Shown in pieces: positions 1-8,410 of a DNA stretch of 44,592 nucleotides. Every line of letters begins with the position of its first letter. Position 1 is the stretch's first letter. The translations under genes and the position numbers were made by a program. The notes under the pieces were generated by a model, which was not told the DNA's origin, searched no databases, and saw only the letters and a program-made list of their open reading frames with translations. The stretch is taken from NCBI GenBank assembly GCA_002385665.1, contig DGDX01000013.1, positions 1 through 44,592 of the forward strand, in the 5' to 3' direction. This DNA comes from Firmicutes bacterium UBA3941 (GTDB lineage: Bacteria; Bacillota; Clostridia; Caldicoprobacterales; UBA3941).

Positions 1-213
1 GTTACAATGGATATAACAATGCCAGATATGGATGGAATAGAAGCTGTTAAACAAATAAGAGCTTTTGATCCAAATGCAAAAATCATTATGTGTTCTGCAA
101 TGGGACAACAGGCAATGGTTATTGAATCTATCCAGGCAGGCGCCAGAGACTTTATTGTAAAACCTTTCCAAGCAGAAAGAGTATTGGAAGCTGTAAGGAA
201 AGTGTTGTTATAA
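1..213 (+). CDS. cheY: CheY-type chemotaxis response regulator, 5' end cut by the window edge
   Basis: Single-domain receiver protein that, once phosphorylated by CheA, acts on the flagellar switch. Only the C-terminal 70 codons are present; the frame is open from base 1, so the true start lies outside the window. The likely phosphoacceptor aspartate is the fourth visible residue (bases 10-12, in MDITMPDMDG), the conserved Ser/Thr is the serine in MCSAMG (94-96), and the conserved lysine is in the VKPF motif (160-162). No output domain follows, as expected for CheY. Its stop overlaps the fliO start (TAATG), and cheY-fliO-fliP is the order of the B. subtilis fla/che operon. A Spo0F-like receiver is the alternative, but context makes CheY much more likely. 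Confidence 0.9.
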   Translation, partial: VTMDITMPDMDGIEAVKQIRAFDPNAKIIMCSAMGQQAMVIESIQAGARDFIVKPFQAERVLEAVRKVLL

Positions 214-629
214 TGGATAAACTGCTACAAATTATCCCCCTTATACTAGGTTTTTTTGCCGTACTGTTCGTCGCTTATCTGGCCACCAAATTTCTAGGTC
301 CTAAAATGAGCCATTTGGGTGCTAGTAAGCATATGAGGATAGTAGATAGAGTGTTTTTAGGTAATGATAAATCCATTTGCATAATACAGGTGGGAAAACG
401 TTTTTTTCTAATTGGGGTTACTAATCATCATATTGGAGATATAAGCGAAATTGCTGAGGCTGACCTAGTGCCCTTAACTGTCCAAAGGGATAATACTTTC
501 AATAGCCTATTTGAGTCATATATAAAAAAATTTCGTCAAAGCCATGAGGATAATTGGGATGATAGGGATAGGATTCAGCAGATTAAAGAAGGTTTAGAAA
601 AACAGAAAAGAAGAATGAAGGATATATGA
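213..629 (+). CDS. fliO: FliO/FliZ-family flagellar export assembly protein
   Basis: Membrane protein that helps assemble the FliP-FliR core of the flagellar type III export gate. The 138-residue product has one clear N-terminal membrane segment (about residues 4-28), then a small soluble domain (roughly 40-95, with [20 protein letters not shown]) and a basic, charged C-terminal tail. Length and layout fit the FliO family, whose sequence is poorly conserved, so position between cheY and fliP carries much of the weight. Start ATG 213 overlaps the cheY stop by one base, suggesting coupled translation. Confidence 0.85.
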   Translation: MDKLLQIIPLILGFFAVLFVAYLATKFLGPKMSHLGASKHMRIVDRVFLGNDKSICIIQVGKRFFLIGVTNHHIGDISEIAEADLVPLTVQRDNTFNSLFESYIKKFRQSHEDNWDDRDRIQQIKEGLEKQKRRMKDI

Positions 630-657
630 AATTAGGGGATTAATCGGGGTTGATTTT

Positions 658-1428
658 TTGAACAAAAGGCTTGGTCTGAAAGTATTTTTATGTCTAATTC
701 TTAGTATAGGAATAATGTTTTTCATGGCATCCTATTCCTTAGCTCAACCAGAGGAACCGGTAAAACTGGGAATCAATATTGAAGGAACTGGCCCTTCAGG
801 GGAATCCTTAAATGGGTTTGAAATTATATTTTTATTTACTATTTTAACTCTTGCTCCTTCAATTTTGATTATGATGACTTCATTTACTAGGATCATTATA
901 GTATTGTCCTTTACCAGAAATGCACTGGGTACTCAGCAAATGCCTCCCAATCAAGTTTTGATCGGATTGGCATTATTCCTTACCTTTTTTATTATGTCAC
1001 CCATTGGTACAGAAATTAATGAAAGAGCTATTAGTCCATATCTAGCCGGTCAGATAGGACAGGAGCAAGCTCTGGAAGAAGCAATGGAACCAATAAGGAA
1101 TTTTATGTTTAAGCAAACACGCGAAAAGGATTTAGCCATGTTCGTCAATCTATCCTCTATACCTAAACCGGAGACATTGGCGGACATACCGAATAACGTT
1201 TTGATTCCATCGTTTATTATAAGTGAATTGAAGACTGCTTTTCAGATGGGTTTTTTAATATATGTACCCTTTATAGTAGTTGATATGGTAGTGGCAAGCA
1301 CCCTGATGTCCATGGGTATGATGATGTTACCACCTGTAATGATATCCTTGCCCTTTAAAATTCTTCTATTTGTAATGGTAGACGGTTGGAACTTAGTTGT
1401 TAAAACTTTGGTTACTGGGTTTAAATAG
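658..1428 (+). CDS. fliP: Flagellar export gate protein FliP
   Basis: Core subunit of the inner-membrane export gate; with FliQ and FliR it forms the helical channel entrance. The 256-residue product starts at TTG 658, behind GGGGT at 646-650. That start supplies a typical signal peptide (basic start, hydrophobic stretch to about residue 28, cleavage likely near YSLAQ); cleavable signals are known in FliP. Family signatures are obvious, including [19 protein letters not shown] followed by [20 protein letters not shown], and there are four mature membrane segments. Thirty bases separate it from fliO, and fliQ follows immediately. Confidence 0.97.
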   Translation: MNKRLGLKVFLCLILSIGIMFFMASYSLAQPEEPVKLGINIEGTGPSGESLNGFEIIFLFTILTLAPSILIMMTSFTRIIIVLSFTRNALGTQQMPPNQVLIGLALFLTFFIMSPIGTEINERAISPYLAGQIGQEQALEEAMEPIRNFMFKQTREKDLAMFVNLSSIPKPETLADIPNNVLIPSFIISELKTAFQMGFLIYVPFIVVDMVVASTLMSMGMMMLPPVMISLPFKILLFVMVDGWNLVVKTLVTGFK

Positions 1429-1449
1429 TGATTGGGGGTGTTGATAGAT

Positions 1450-1722
1450 ATGATGGAAGGCGAAATAATAAATATAGCACAACAAGCGATATATACTGGG
1501 CTATTAATTGCTTCACCCATGCTGGGGCTAGGATTAATCATAGGATTGATAGTTGCTATATTCCAGGCAACGACCCAGATCAACGAACAAACCCTGGTGT
1601 TTATCCCTAAGATTCTTGCCGTTATGATAGCCCTACTTGTTTTTGGACCCTGGATCATGAGAACCATGACTGAATTTACCACTAGATTGTATAATAGCAT
1701 AAATACAATAACTGGGCTGTGA
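1450..1722 (+). CDS. fliQ: Flagellar export gate protein FliQ
   Basis: Small two-helix membrane subunit that packs around FliP/FliR in the export gate. Starting at ATG 1450 gives 90 residues, the normal family length of about 89; a longer reading from TTG 1432 would put the Shine-Dalgarno GGGGGTG (1434-1440) inside the gene, so I prefer ATG 1450 (or the adjacent ATG 1453). Two hydrophobic helices are visible, flanking the conserved QATTQINEQTLVFIPKI segment. Confidence 0.95.
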   Translation: MMEGEIINIAQQAIYTGLLIASPMLGLGLIIGLIVAIFQATTQINEQTLVFIPKILAVMIALLVFGPWIMRTMTEFTTRLYNSINTITGL

Positions 1723-1737
1723 GGTATAGAAGCGTAG

Positions 1738-2526
1738 ATGGATCAGTTGCTGGGGGAAATAATTGATAAGTTTGAGATTTTCATATTGATCCTTGTCCGT
1801 ATGGCGGGATTATTTCTGATGTCACCTGTTTTTGGTAGACAGAATGTTCCTGCTTATTCAAAGGTGGGTTTATCCTTATTGCTTTCCTATATGGTGTATA
1901 GTAACAGATACCTTTCAACGGGAATAGAGATACAAACTCCATATGTGTTTGGGATTTTAATTATTCGGGAGATCTTGGTTGGATTTGTAATTGGGTATGT
2001 TACGACCCTAATATTTTCTGCTATTTGGACAGCAGGACAACTAATTGATACTCAAATAGGATTTGGAATAGTTAGTGTAATTGATCCTCAAAACAGTATA
2101 CAGGTGCCCTTGATGGGCAACTTCAAGAATATTTTGGCCTTATTAGTTTTCTTTGTTTTAGATGGACATCACACCCTGATAGAGTTGATTTTTGGAACTT
2201 ATGAACTTGTGCCCTTGGGAGAGGGTGTAGTAACCGATGAATTATCTACTATAATTATTGGGCTGTTTTCGGATTCCTTTCTATTAGCATTAAAAATTGC
2301 ACTGCCTGTTTTTGCCATAACCTTTATTTCGGAAGTAGCCTTTGGAATACTAGTAAGGGTCATACCCCAGATGAACATATTCATTGTAGGTATCCCTATA
2401 AAAATATTTATCGGACTTGTTACGATAATGATATTTATACCCTTATATATTAACTCCCTTAAAGGAGTATACAATGAAATGTTTAGCAATATCGGGAGCA
2501 CCCTATGGAGGATGGTAGGCAAGTGA
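1738..2526 (+). CDS. fliR: Flagellar export gate protein FliR
   Basis: Third channel-forming component of the flagellar export gate. The 262-residue protein is a polytopic membrane protein with about six hydrophobic segments; RMAGLFLMSPVFGRQNVPAY near residue 20 and QLIDTQIGFGIVSVIDPQ near residue 100 are family hallmarks. ATG 1738 follows the fliQ stop by 15 bases. Its stop codon is embedded in GTGA (2523-2526), which also provides the preferred flhB start, so fliR and flhB are probably translationally coupled. Confidence 0.97.
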   Translation: MDQLLGEIIDKFEIFILILVRMAGLFLMSPVFGRQNVPAYSKVGLSLLLSYMVYSNRYLSTGIEIQTPYVFGILIIREILVGFVIGYVTTLIFSAIWTAGQLIDTQIGFGIVSVIDPQNSIQVPLMGNFKNILALLVFFVLDGHHTLIELIFGTYELVPLGEGVVTDELSTIIIGLFSDSFLLALKIALPVFAITFISEVAFGILVRVIPQMNIFIVGIPIKIFIGLVTIMIFIPLYINSLKGVYNEMFSNIGSTLWRMVGK

Positions 2527-3617
2527 TATTTAAGTATAATCCTATTGATCTTCAACTATTTGCAGGCGAGAAAACAGAAAAGGCGACTTTAAAAAGGCGA
2601 CGCGATGCCCGGGAGAGGGGACAGGTCTTTCGTAGTCTGGAGATGAACTCCGCCATAATTCTATTGGTGGCATTTTCTGCTTTAAAACTTACTCTTCCAA
2701 GTGTTTTAAACAACTTGAAAAAAATTTATATCGAATTACTCTCTGGTAACAGTTACATAGACCAGGTATTCTCTTATCAGGGCATAGGAAAGCTTGCATC
2801 AGATGTAACCATGATTGTGGGCACTGCAATCGCCCCCTTTCTTATAACATCGTTAGTCGCTGGACTTGCAATAAATTATGGACAGGTTGGTTTTTTGTTT
2901 ACTACTAAGACAATTGAACCAAAACTAAGCAAAATTAACCCTTTGGAGGGGTTTAAGAGGATATTTTCCAAAAGATCCTTGGTGGATCTAGTCAAGGCTA
3001 TAATAAAATTGGCTATTATAGGCAGCATAGTATATACTGAAATAAAAAAGAATGTCGGAAATATTGGTTTATGGTATACAGGCAATCTTTTTGGAACGAT
3101 CAACTTGTTGGGAAACAGCGTATTTAATTTGGCCATAAAGATTGGTATAATTCTCCTTATCTTTGCCATATTGGACTATGGGTATGAGTGGTGGCGATAT
3201 GAGCTGGATCTGATGATGACCAAGCAAGAGGTAAAGGATGAATATAAGCTTATGGAAGGAGATCCCCAAGTCCGTTCACGTATCAGGGCAAAGCAAAGGG
3301 AATTGGGTATGCGGAGGATGATGCAGGAGATTCCAAAAGCAGATGTGGTTATCACTAACCCTACCCATTATGCTGTCGCTCTCAGTTATAACCCCGATGA
3401 TGATGCTCCGGTTGTTGTTGCCAAAGGTCAAGGTTATTTAGCCCTTAAGATAAAAGAAGTGGCCCAAAGAAATGGGATAGTAATAACTGAGAATAAACCT
3501 TTGGCAAAGGCTCTTTTTACTTCGACAGATGTGGGTCAGATGATTCCATCTGAGCTGTTTCATGCAGTAGCCGAGGTGTTAGCCTATGTATATAACCTTA
3601 AAGGTAAAATTGTTTAA
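2523..3617 (+). CDS. flhB: Flagellar export switch protein FlhB
   Basis: Membrane protein that switches the exporter from rod/hook to filament substrates after self-cleavage. The cleavage motif NPTH is at bases 3357-3368 (residues 279-282 from the start used here), and the N-terminal hallmark GEKTEKATLKRRRDARERGQ is present. Four membrane segments precede the cytoplasmic C-terminal domain. I choose GTG 2523 because GGAGG (2508-2512) lies 10 bases upstream and the start overlaps the fliR stop by 4 nt (364 residues). An in-frame ATG at 2505 would add six residues but has a poorer ribosome-binding site. Confidence 0.95.
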   Translation: MIFKYNPIDLQLFAGEKTEKATLKRRRDARERGQVFRSLEMNSAIILLVAFSALKLTLPSVLNNLKKIYIELLSGNSYIDQVFSYQGIGKLASDVTMIVGTAIAPFLITSLVAGLAINYGQVGFLFTTKTIEPKLSKINPLEGFKRIFSKRSLVDLVKAIIKLAIIGSIVYTEIKKNVGNIGLWYTGNLFGTINLLGNSVFNLAIKIGIILLIFAILDYGYEWWRYELDLMMTKQEVKDEYKLMEGDPQVRSRIRAKQRELGMRRMMQEIPKADVVITNPTHYAVALSYNPDDDAPVVVAKGQGYLALKIKEVAQRNGIVITENKPLAKALFTSTDVGQMIPSELFHAVAEVLAYVYNLKGKIV

Positions 3618-3646
3618 GAGTTTCTCAAGTTTTAGGGGGGTTCGGG

Positions 3647-5671
3647 TTGAGATTCGCAGATAATGTTATAGCTTTAATTATAATCATAATTGTATTATTG
3701 ATTATTGTACCCCTTAATGAATTTGTTATGGATATATTGCTAACTTTGAATTTAGCATTGTCATTGGTTATCCTTCTTATAAGTCTTTTTGCAAAAAATG
3801 CCCTGGAGTTCTCTATCTTTCCTTCTTTACTATTGATTACTACCCTATATAGACTAGCTCTCAATGTTTCCTCAACCAGGCTGATTCTAATCGACGGATC
3901 AGCGGGAAGAGTTATAGAAACCTTTGGGAGATTTGTAGTAAAAGGAAATGTAGGTGTTGGATTCATAATCTTCCTTATTATAATAATAGTACAATTCGTA
4001 GTTATTACAAAGGGAGCAGAAAGGGTTTCAGAGGTAGCCGCAAGATTTACCTTGGATGCCATGCCCGGTAAGCAGATGGCAATTGATGCGGATTTGAATT
4101 CTGGCCTGATTGATGAAAGAGAGGCAAGGGCAAGAAGAAAAGATATCCAAAGGGAAGCAGATTTTTATGGAGCAATGGACGGCGCCAGCAAGTTTGTAAA
4201 AGGGGACGCTATTGTAGGTATTATAATAACTGTCATTAATATAGTAGGCGGAATAATAGTTGGATTTGGCAATATGGATATTCAAGAAGTAATATCTACA
4301 TACGTCTTGCTGACTGTTGGAGATGGGTTGGTAAGCCAGATACCTGCATTGCTCATTTCAACAGCCATGGGTATTATAGTAACCAAGGCTGCCTCAGAGT
4401 CCAGCCTGGGACAGGATTTACTCAATCAAATTACCAGCCAACCAATTGTACTTATCATCTCCGGAATTCTGTTATGTTTAATGAGTTTTTTCCCTGGATT
4501 TCCTACATGGTTACTTTTACCATTAGGAGGAATACTGATATATTTAGGTTATATTTTGCTAAGGGCTTTACAAGATGGTGGTGTTGTCGAAGAAGAAGAT
4601 ATAGTCCAACAGGAAATAGAGGATATACGCAAACCAGAGAACGTTGCAGGCCTGCTGTCTCTGGATCCTATTGAACTAGAGTTTGGATACGGAATTATTC
4701 CCCTGGCTGATGTAAATCAAGGTGGCGACTTATTGGATCGGGTGGTAATGATCAGGAGACAGATGGCTTTGGAACTGGGGCTAATCGTTCCTGTAGTTCG
4801 CCTAAGGGATAATATACAACTGGACCCTAATGAATATGTGATTAAAATAAAAGGAACAGTTGTGGCCCAGGGTCAGGTAATAGCAGATCGATTTTTGGCT
4901 ATGGATCCGGGTATAGCAGAAGGGGAAATCGAAGGTATAGACACCGTAGAACCAGCTTTTGGATTACCTGCCAAATGGATCGATGAAGATCATCGTGAAA
5001 GGGCTGAATTGATGGGCTATACAGTAGTAGATCCTCCCTCAATAATAGCTACCCATCTAACAGAGGTTATAAAGCAGTACGGTCATGAGTTATTAGGTCG
5101 GCAAGAAGTACAAACCCTATTGGACAATTTAAGGGAAAGAAATCCCGTTTTGGTTGACGAGGTAGTTCCTAAACTACTATCCCTAGGGGAACTCCAAAAA
5201 GTCCTGGCCAATTTAGTAAGGGAGAGCGTATCTATTAGGGATATGGTTACTATACTGGAGACTTTGGCTGATTATGCAGGTATAGTAAGGGACCCCGATC
5301 TTTTGACGGAATATGTTAGACAGGCACTTTACAGAACCATAACTCAAAAATTTATACCCGATAATAAAGGCAAAGTTTTAACCCTGGACAGCCAATTAGA
5401 AAAAGAGATTATGGATAGCGTGCAACAGACAGAACATGGCTCTTATCTTTCAATGCCCCCTGAAAAGACACAGAGGGTATTTACCAGTCTCACCAGGGAA
5501 ATTAATAAGATAACCTCTTTAGGTATGCCGCCTATTGTTTTAACCTCACCGGTGGTTAGGATTTACTTTAAGAGACTGACCGAACAAATCATGCCTGAAC
5601 TAATAGTATTATCCTACAATGAACTTGATAGCAAAGCAGAAATACAATCTGTAGGGGTGGTGAACGGGTAA
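3647..5671 (+). CDS. flhA: Flagellar export gate protein FlhA
   Basis: Large export-gate component that docks chaperone-cargo complexes and uses the proton gradient. The 674-residue length is typical. The N-terminal half has about eight membrane segments with the conserved cytoplasmic loop containing RFTLDAMPGKQMAIDADLN; the C-terminal half (from about residue 330) is the soluble docking domain. Start TTG 3647 has a strong AGGGGGG Shine-Dalgarno at 3634-3640 with a 6-base spacer. It lies 29 bases after flhB; flhF follows after 3 bases. Confidence 0.98.
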   Translation: MRFADNVIALIIIIIVLLIIVPLNEFVMDILLTLNLALSLVILLISLFAKNALEFSIFPSLLLITTLYRLALNVSSTRLILIDGSAGRVIETFGRFVVKGNVGVGFIIFLIIIIVQFVVITKGAERVSEVAARFTLDAMPGKQMAIDADLNSGLIDEREARARRKDIQREADFYGAMDGASKFVKGDAIVGIIITVINIVGGIIVGFGNMDIQEVISTYVLLTVGDGLVSQIPALLISTAMGIIVTKAASESSLGQDLLNQITSQPIVLIISGILLCLMSFFPGFPTWLLLPLGGILIYLGYILLRALQDGGVVEEEDIVQQEIEDIRKPENVAGLLSLDPIELEFGYGIIPLADVNQGGDLLDRVVMIRRQMALELGLIVPVVRLRDNIQLDPNEYVIKIKGTVVAQGQVIADRFLAMDPGIAEGEIEGIDTVEPAFGLPAKWIDEDHRERAELMGYTVVDPPSIIATHLTEVIKQYGHELLGRQEVQTLLDNLRERNPVLVDEVVPKLLSLGELQKVLANLVRESVSIRDMVTILETLADYAGIVRDPDLLTEYVRQALYRTITQKFIPDNKGKVLTLDSQLEKEIMDSVQQTEHGSYLSMPPEKTQRVFTSLTREINKITSLGMPPIVLTSPVVRIYFKRLTEQIMPELIVLSYNELDSKAEIQSVGVVNG

Positions 5672-5674
5672 TCT

Positions 5675-6799
5675 ATGATAATTAAACGTTATATTGGTAA
5701 CACAATGCAGGATGCAATGGCCCAGGTAAAGGCAGACTTGGGGTCAGATGCAATCATTCTTAACACCAGGCGTATAAGAAAGAAAGGGCTTGTAAGTTGG
5801 TTTACTAAACCGTTAATTGAAGTTACCGCAGCGGCTGATAATGACATAATAGGTTTTTCAAATCGTGAGATAAATCATAATGTGGTTACCCGGGATACAG
5901 CCCGAGATGATTATTCCTATTATAAGTTTGAAAAAAAAGTTGATGCCATGGAAGAAATGATAAAAAAATTAGTCACGGAGTTCGGACGCGATTTGGATAA
6001 GGGATCCTCAAAAACATTTGGAGAAAACCAAGCCTATTTTGATATTTTGATCAGTAACGAAGTAAATCAAAAGTATGCAATCGAGATAATGGAAAAGGCA
6101 ACGGAATTATACACCGGAAGAAATCTGGAATTTTCCCAATGTTTTGAACAGGTAATATTAGATTACCTAGGTGAGGACGTTCAGCCTATAGAGGTAACCC
6201 CTGGACAACGAAAAATCGTTCTTTTCGTTGGGCCAACAGGCGTAGGCAAGACTACAACTTTGGCAAAGCTCGCGGCAGGTTTTGCCATAGAAGATGGGAA
6301 AAAGGTAGGACTTATTACCTCAGACACGTATCGAATAGCTGCAGTTGATCAATTAAGAGTATATGCAGAAATTTTAGGGATTCCAATGAGTGTCATATAC
6401 TCCCCCAAGGATATATCTGGAGCCCTTGAGGAGCATAAGGACAGGGATATAATTTTAATTGATACCGCTGGAAGAAGTATAAAGGATGAAAGTCATGAGA
6501 AAGAAATAAAGGAGATTATAGAGTATGGAAACATCCATGATATTTACCTGGTAATAAGTGCCAACTCAAGCTATCAGGGTTGTTTGGATATTTTGAACAG
6601 CTATGAATTCCTCGGGGAGTATAAGCTTATCTTCACCAAGATTGATGAGATAACGACTTACGGATCGATTATTAATTGTAAGCTAATATCCCGAAGGCCC
6701 CTATCATATATAACAACTGGCCAGAATGTACCTGTTGATATAGAAATAGCCAATATCCATAAAATAAAAGATTTACTGATGGGTAGTAAAGGATTATGA
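5675..6799 (+). CDS. flhF: Flagellar placement GTPase FlhF (SRP-type)
   Basis: SRP-family GTPase that controls where and how many flagella are built. The 374-residue protein has a variable basic N-terminal domain (1-130), a four-helix N region and a GTPase domain: P-loop GPTGVGKTT at about residues 186-194, DTYRIAAVDQLR, DTAGRS (G3) and TKIDE (G4, NKxD-like). The first residues (MIIKRYIGNTMQDAMAQVK) match the family. Its last four bases overlap flhG as ATGA, tying it to the ATPase that regulates it. Confidence 0.97.
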   Translation: MIIKRYIGNTMQDAMAQVKADLGSDAIILNTRRIRKKGLVSWFTKPLIEVTAAADNDIIGFSNREINHNVVTRDTARDDYSYYKFEKKVDAMEEMIKKLVTEFGRDLDKGSSKTFGENQAYFDILISNEVNQKYAIEIMEKATELYTGRNLEFSQCFEQVILDYLGEDVQPIEVTPGQRKIVLFVGPTGVGKTTTLAKLAAGFAIEDGKKVGLITSDTYRIAAVDQLRVYAEILGIPMSVIYSPKDISGALEEHKDRDIILIDTAGRSIKDESHEKEIKEIIEYGNIHDIYLVISANSSYQGCLDILNSYEFLGEYKLIFTKIDEITTYGSIINCKLISRRPLSYITTGQNVPVDIEIANIHKIKDLLMGSKGL

Positions 6800-7698
6800 A
6801 GGATCAGGCAGAACAATTAAGACATATTGTTGCTAGGCTAAAACAAAGAAATAGGGATAGGGGTAATGCTAGAATTATCACGATAACCAGTGGTAAAGGC
6901 GGTGTTGGCAAGACCAGCCTTACCACCAATTTGGGTATCAGTTTGGCTCAAATGGGTTATAGGGTCATAATAATTGACGGAGATTTTGGTTTAGCTAATA
7001 TAGACTTGATGTTGGGTATGGCATCTAGATATGGACTTAGGGAAATGATATTGGGCCAGATGGATGTAAATGAGGTAATACTGGAAGGACCTTCGGGAAT
7101 AAAGTTCATATCTGGAGGTTCAGGTATAAGGGAACTCATTAATCTGGGATCACATCAAATGGATGTTTTCCTGGAGAAGATTGATAAACTAAATGATATG
7201 GCGGATATAGTGTTAATTGATACAGGAGCAGGGGCGTCGGATAATGTTGTAAAGATGGCCTTGGCAGCACACGAAATAGTTCTGGTGGTTACTCCGGAAC
7301 CAACTGCGATTACTGATGCTTATGCTCTTACTAAGATAATAACATCCATTAGGCAGGATGTTGATCTCCGTCTGATAATCAATCGAGTTCAAAGCATGAC
7401 AGAAGCTGAGGACATATTGGACAAGTTTACCAAAACGGTCTATAGGTTCTTGGGTATTACTGTAGAGGCTCTAGGTTCAGTTAATGATGATATCCATGTT
7501 CCTAAATCAATTAGGGAACAGATACCTTACATAGTCAGTTATCCAAATTGCCGTGCATCCAGGCAGGTTGGATATATTGCCAAGAAGTTAACCGAACAAA
7601 ATAACGAAGTCAGAAGGGATAATCAAGGGTTGGTGTCCTATTTCAGGAGGTTATTGGACTTTTTCAATTTTAAGGATAGACAGGAGGATATATTATAA
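6796..7698 (+). CDS. flhG: MinD-like ATPase FlhG (flagellar number regulator)
   Basis: ParA/MinD-type ATPase that stimulates FlhF GTPase activity and limits flagellar number. The N-terminal MKDQAEQLRHIV matches the DQAxxLR activator motif known to stimulate FlhF. A deviant Walker A, KGGVGKT, is at residues 34-40; DGDFGLANIDLMLG and VLIDTGAGAS supply the other nucleotide-site motifs. Length 300 residues is standard. ATG 6796 overlaps the flhF stop by 4 nt. In B. subtilis the next gene is cheB; here it is a PilZ gene. Confidence 0.96.
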   Translation: MKDQAEQLRHIVARLKQRNRDRGNARIITITSGKGGVGKTSLTTNLGISLAQMGYRVIIIDGDFGLANIDLMLGMASRYGLREMILGQMDVNEVILEGPSGIKFISGGSGIRELINLGSHQMDVFLEKIDKLNDMADIVLIDTGAGASDNVVKMALAAHEIVLVVTPEPTAITDAYALTKIITSIRQDVDLRLIINRVQSMTEAEDILDKFTKTVYRFLGITVEALGSVNDDIHVPKSIREQIPYIVSYPNCRASRQVGYIAKKLTEQNNEVRRDNQGLVSYFRRLLDFFNFKDRQEDIL

Positions 7699-7722
7699 AA
7701 TTCTGATGAAGTAGGGTGAAAA

Positions 7723-8388
7723 ATGGATCTCAAAAAAAAGGTTGAAATCGGAGGTAAGGTTGAAATTATCTCAAAGGGGTCTAACTCTAAGGATTTAAGA
7801 AGTTTTAGCATGATTCAGGATATTTCAGACGAAGGTGATCTTGTCGTTTCCCTCCCAATGGTTGAAGGAAGACCTATTCTGTTGAACCCAGGAGAAAAGG
7901 TGGGAATACATTTATTTAAGGAAGAAGCCAGTTACTTGTTTTACGGCGATGTAAGGAATAGGTATAGAATTAATAATGCAGTAGTGGTTAGCATTATGCC
8001 AACCTCCCCAATAAAAAGGATACAAAGAAGAGCATATTATAGGCTTAAGATAATCCTTCCTGTCACCGTTAAGGTGTTGGATGGAGATACAGAAAATGAA
8101 TCCCAGATCTTAAAAGGTTACTCGATTGATATAAGTGGAGGTGGTTTAAAATTAAATATGGATTATTGTCTGGCACTGAATACCATGATCGAGTGTAGGA
8201 TCGATCTGTACGATGATAGACAGCTTAAGATTAAGGGTAAGGTGGTAAGAGTTAACCAGGCCAATGGGCCGGGATCTAAATATGAGCTGGGGATATCATT
8301 CTGTTGTGTATCCCATAAAGTACGGGAGGATCTGATAAGATTTATTTTTTCTAAACAGCGTGAACTTAGGAAAAAAGGTCTCATATAA
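7723..8388 (+). CDS. PilZ-domain flagellar brake protein (YcgR/YpfA-like)
   Basis: Likely cyclic-di-GMP receptor that slows or stalls the flagellar motor. The 221-residue protein has an N-terminal YcgR-like domain (about 1-95) and a C-terminal PilZ domain. Both ligand motifs are intact: RxxxR at R103-R107 (in RIQRRAYYR) and DxSxxG at D136-G141 (DISGGG). Start ATG 7723 follows AGGGTGA. It lies between flhG and cheA, inside the motility operon, which favours a motor-related role over pilus or exopolysaccharide control. The PilZ assignment is firm; the brake function is inferred from family and context. Confidence 0.88.
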   Translation: MDLKKKVEIGGKVEIISKGSNSKDLRSFSMIQDISDEGDLVVSLPMVEGRPILLNPGEKVGIHLFKEEASYLFYGDVRNRYRINNAVVVSIMPTSPIKRIQRRAYYRLKIILPVTVKVLDGDTENESQILKGYSIDISGGGLKLNMDYCLALNTMIECRIDLYDDRQLKIKGKVVRVNQANGPGSKYELGISFCCVSHKVREDLIRFIFSKQRELRKKGLI

Positions 8389-8410
8389 CATTTAGGGGGG
8401 TCATGGAAAC

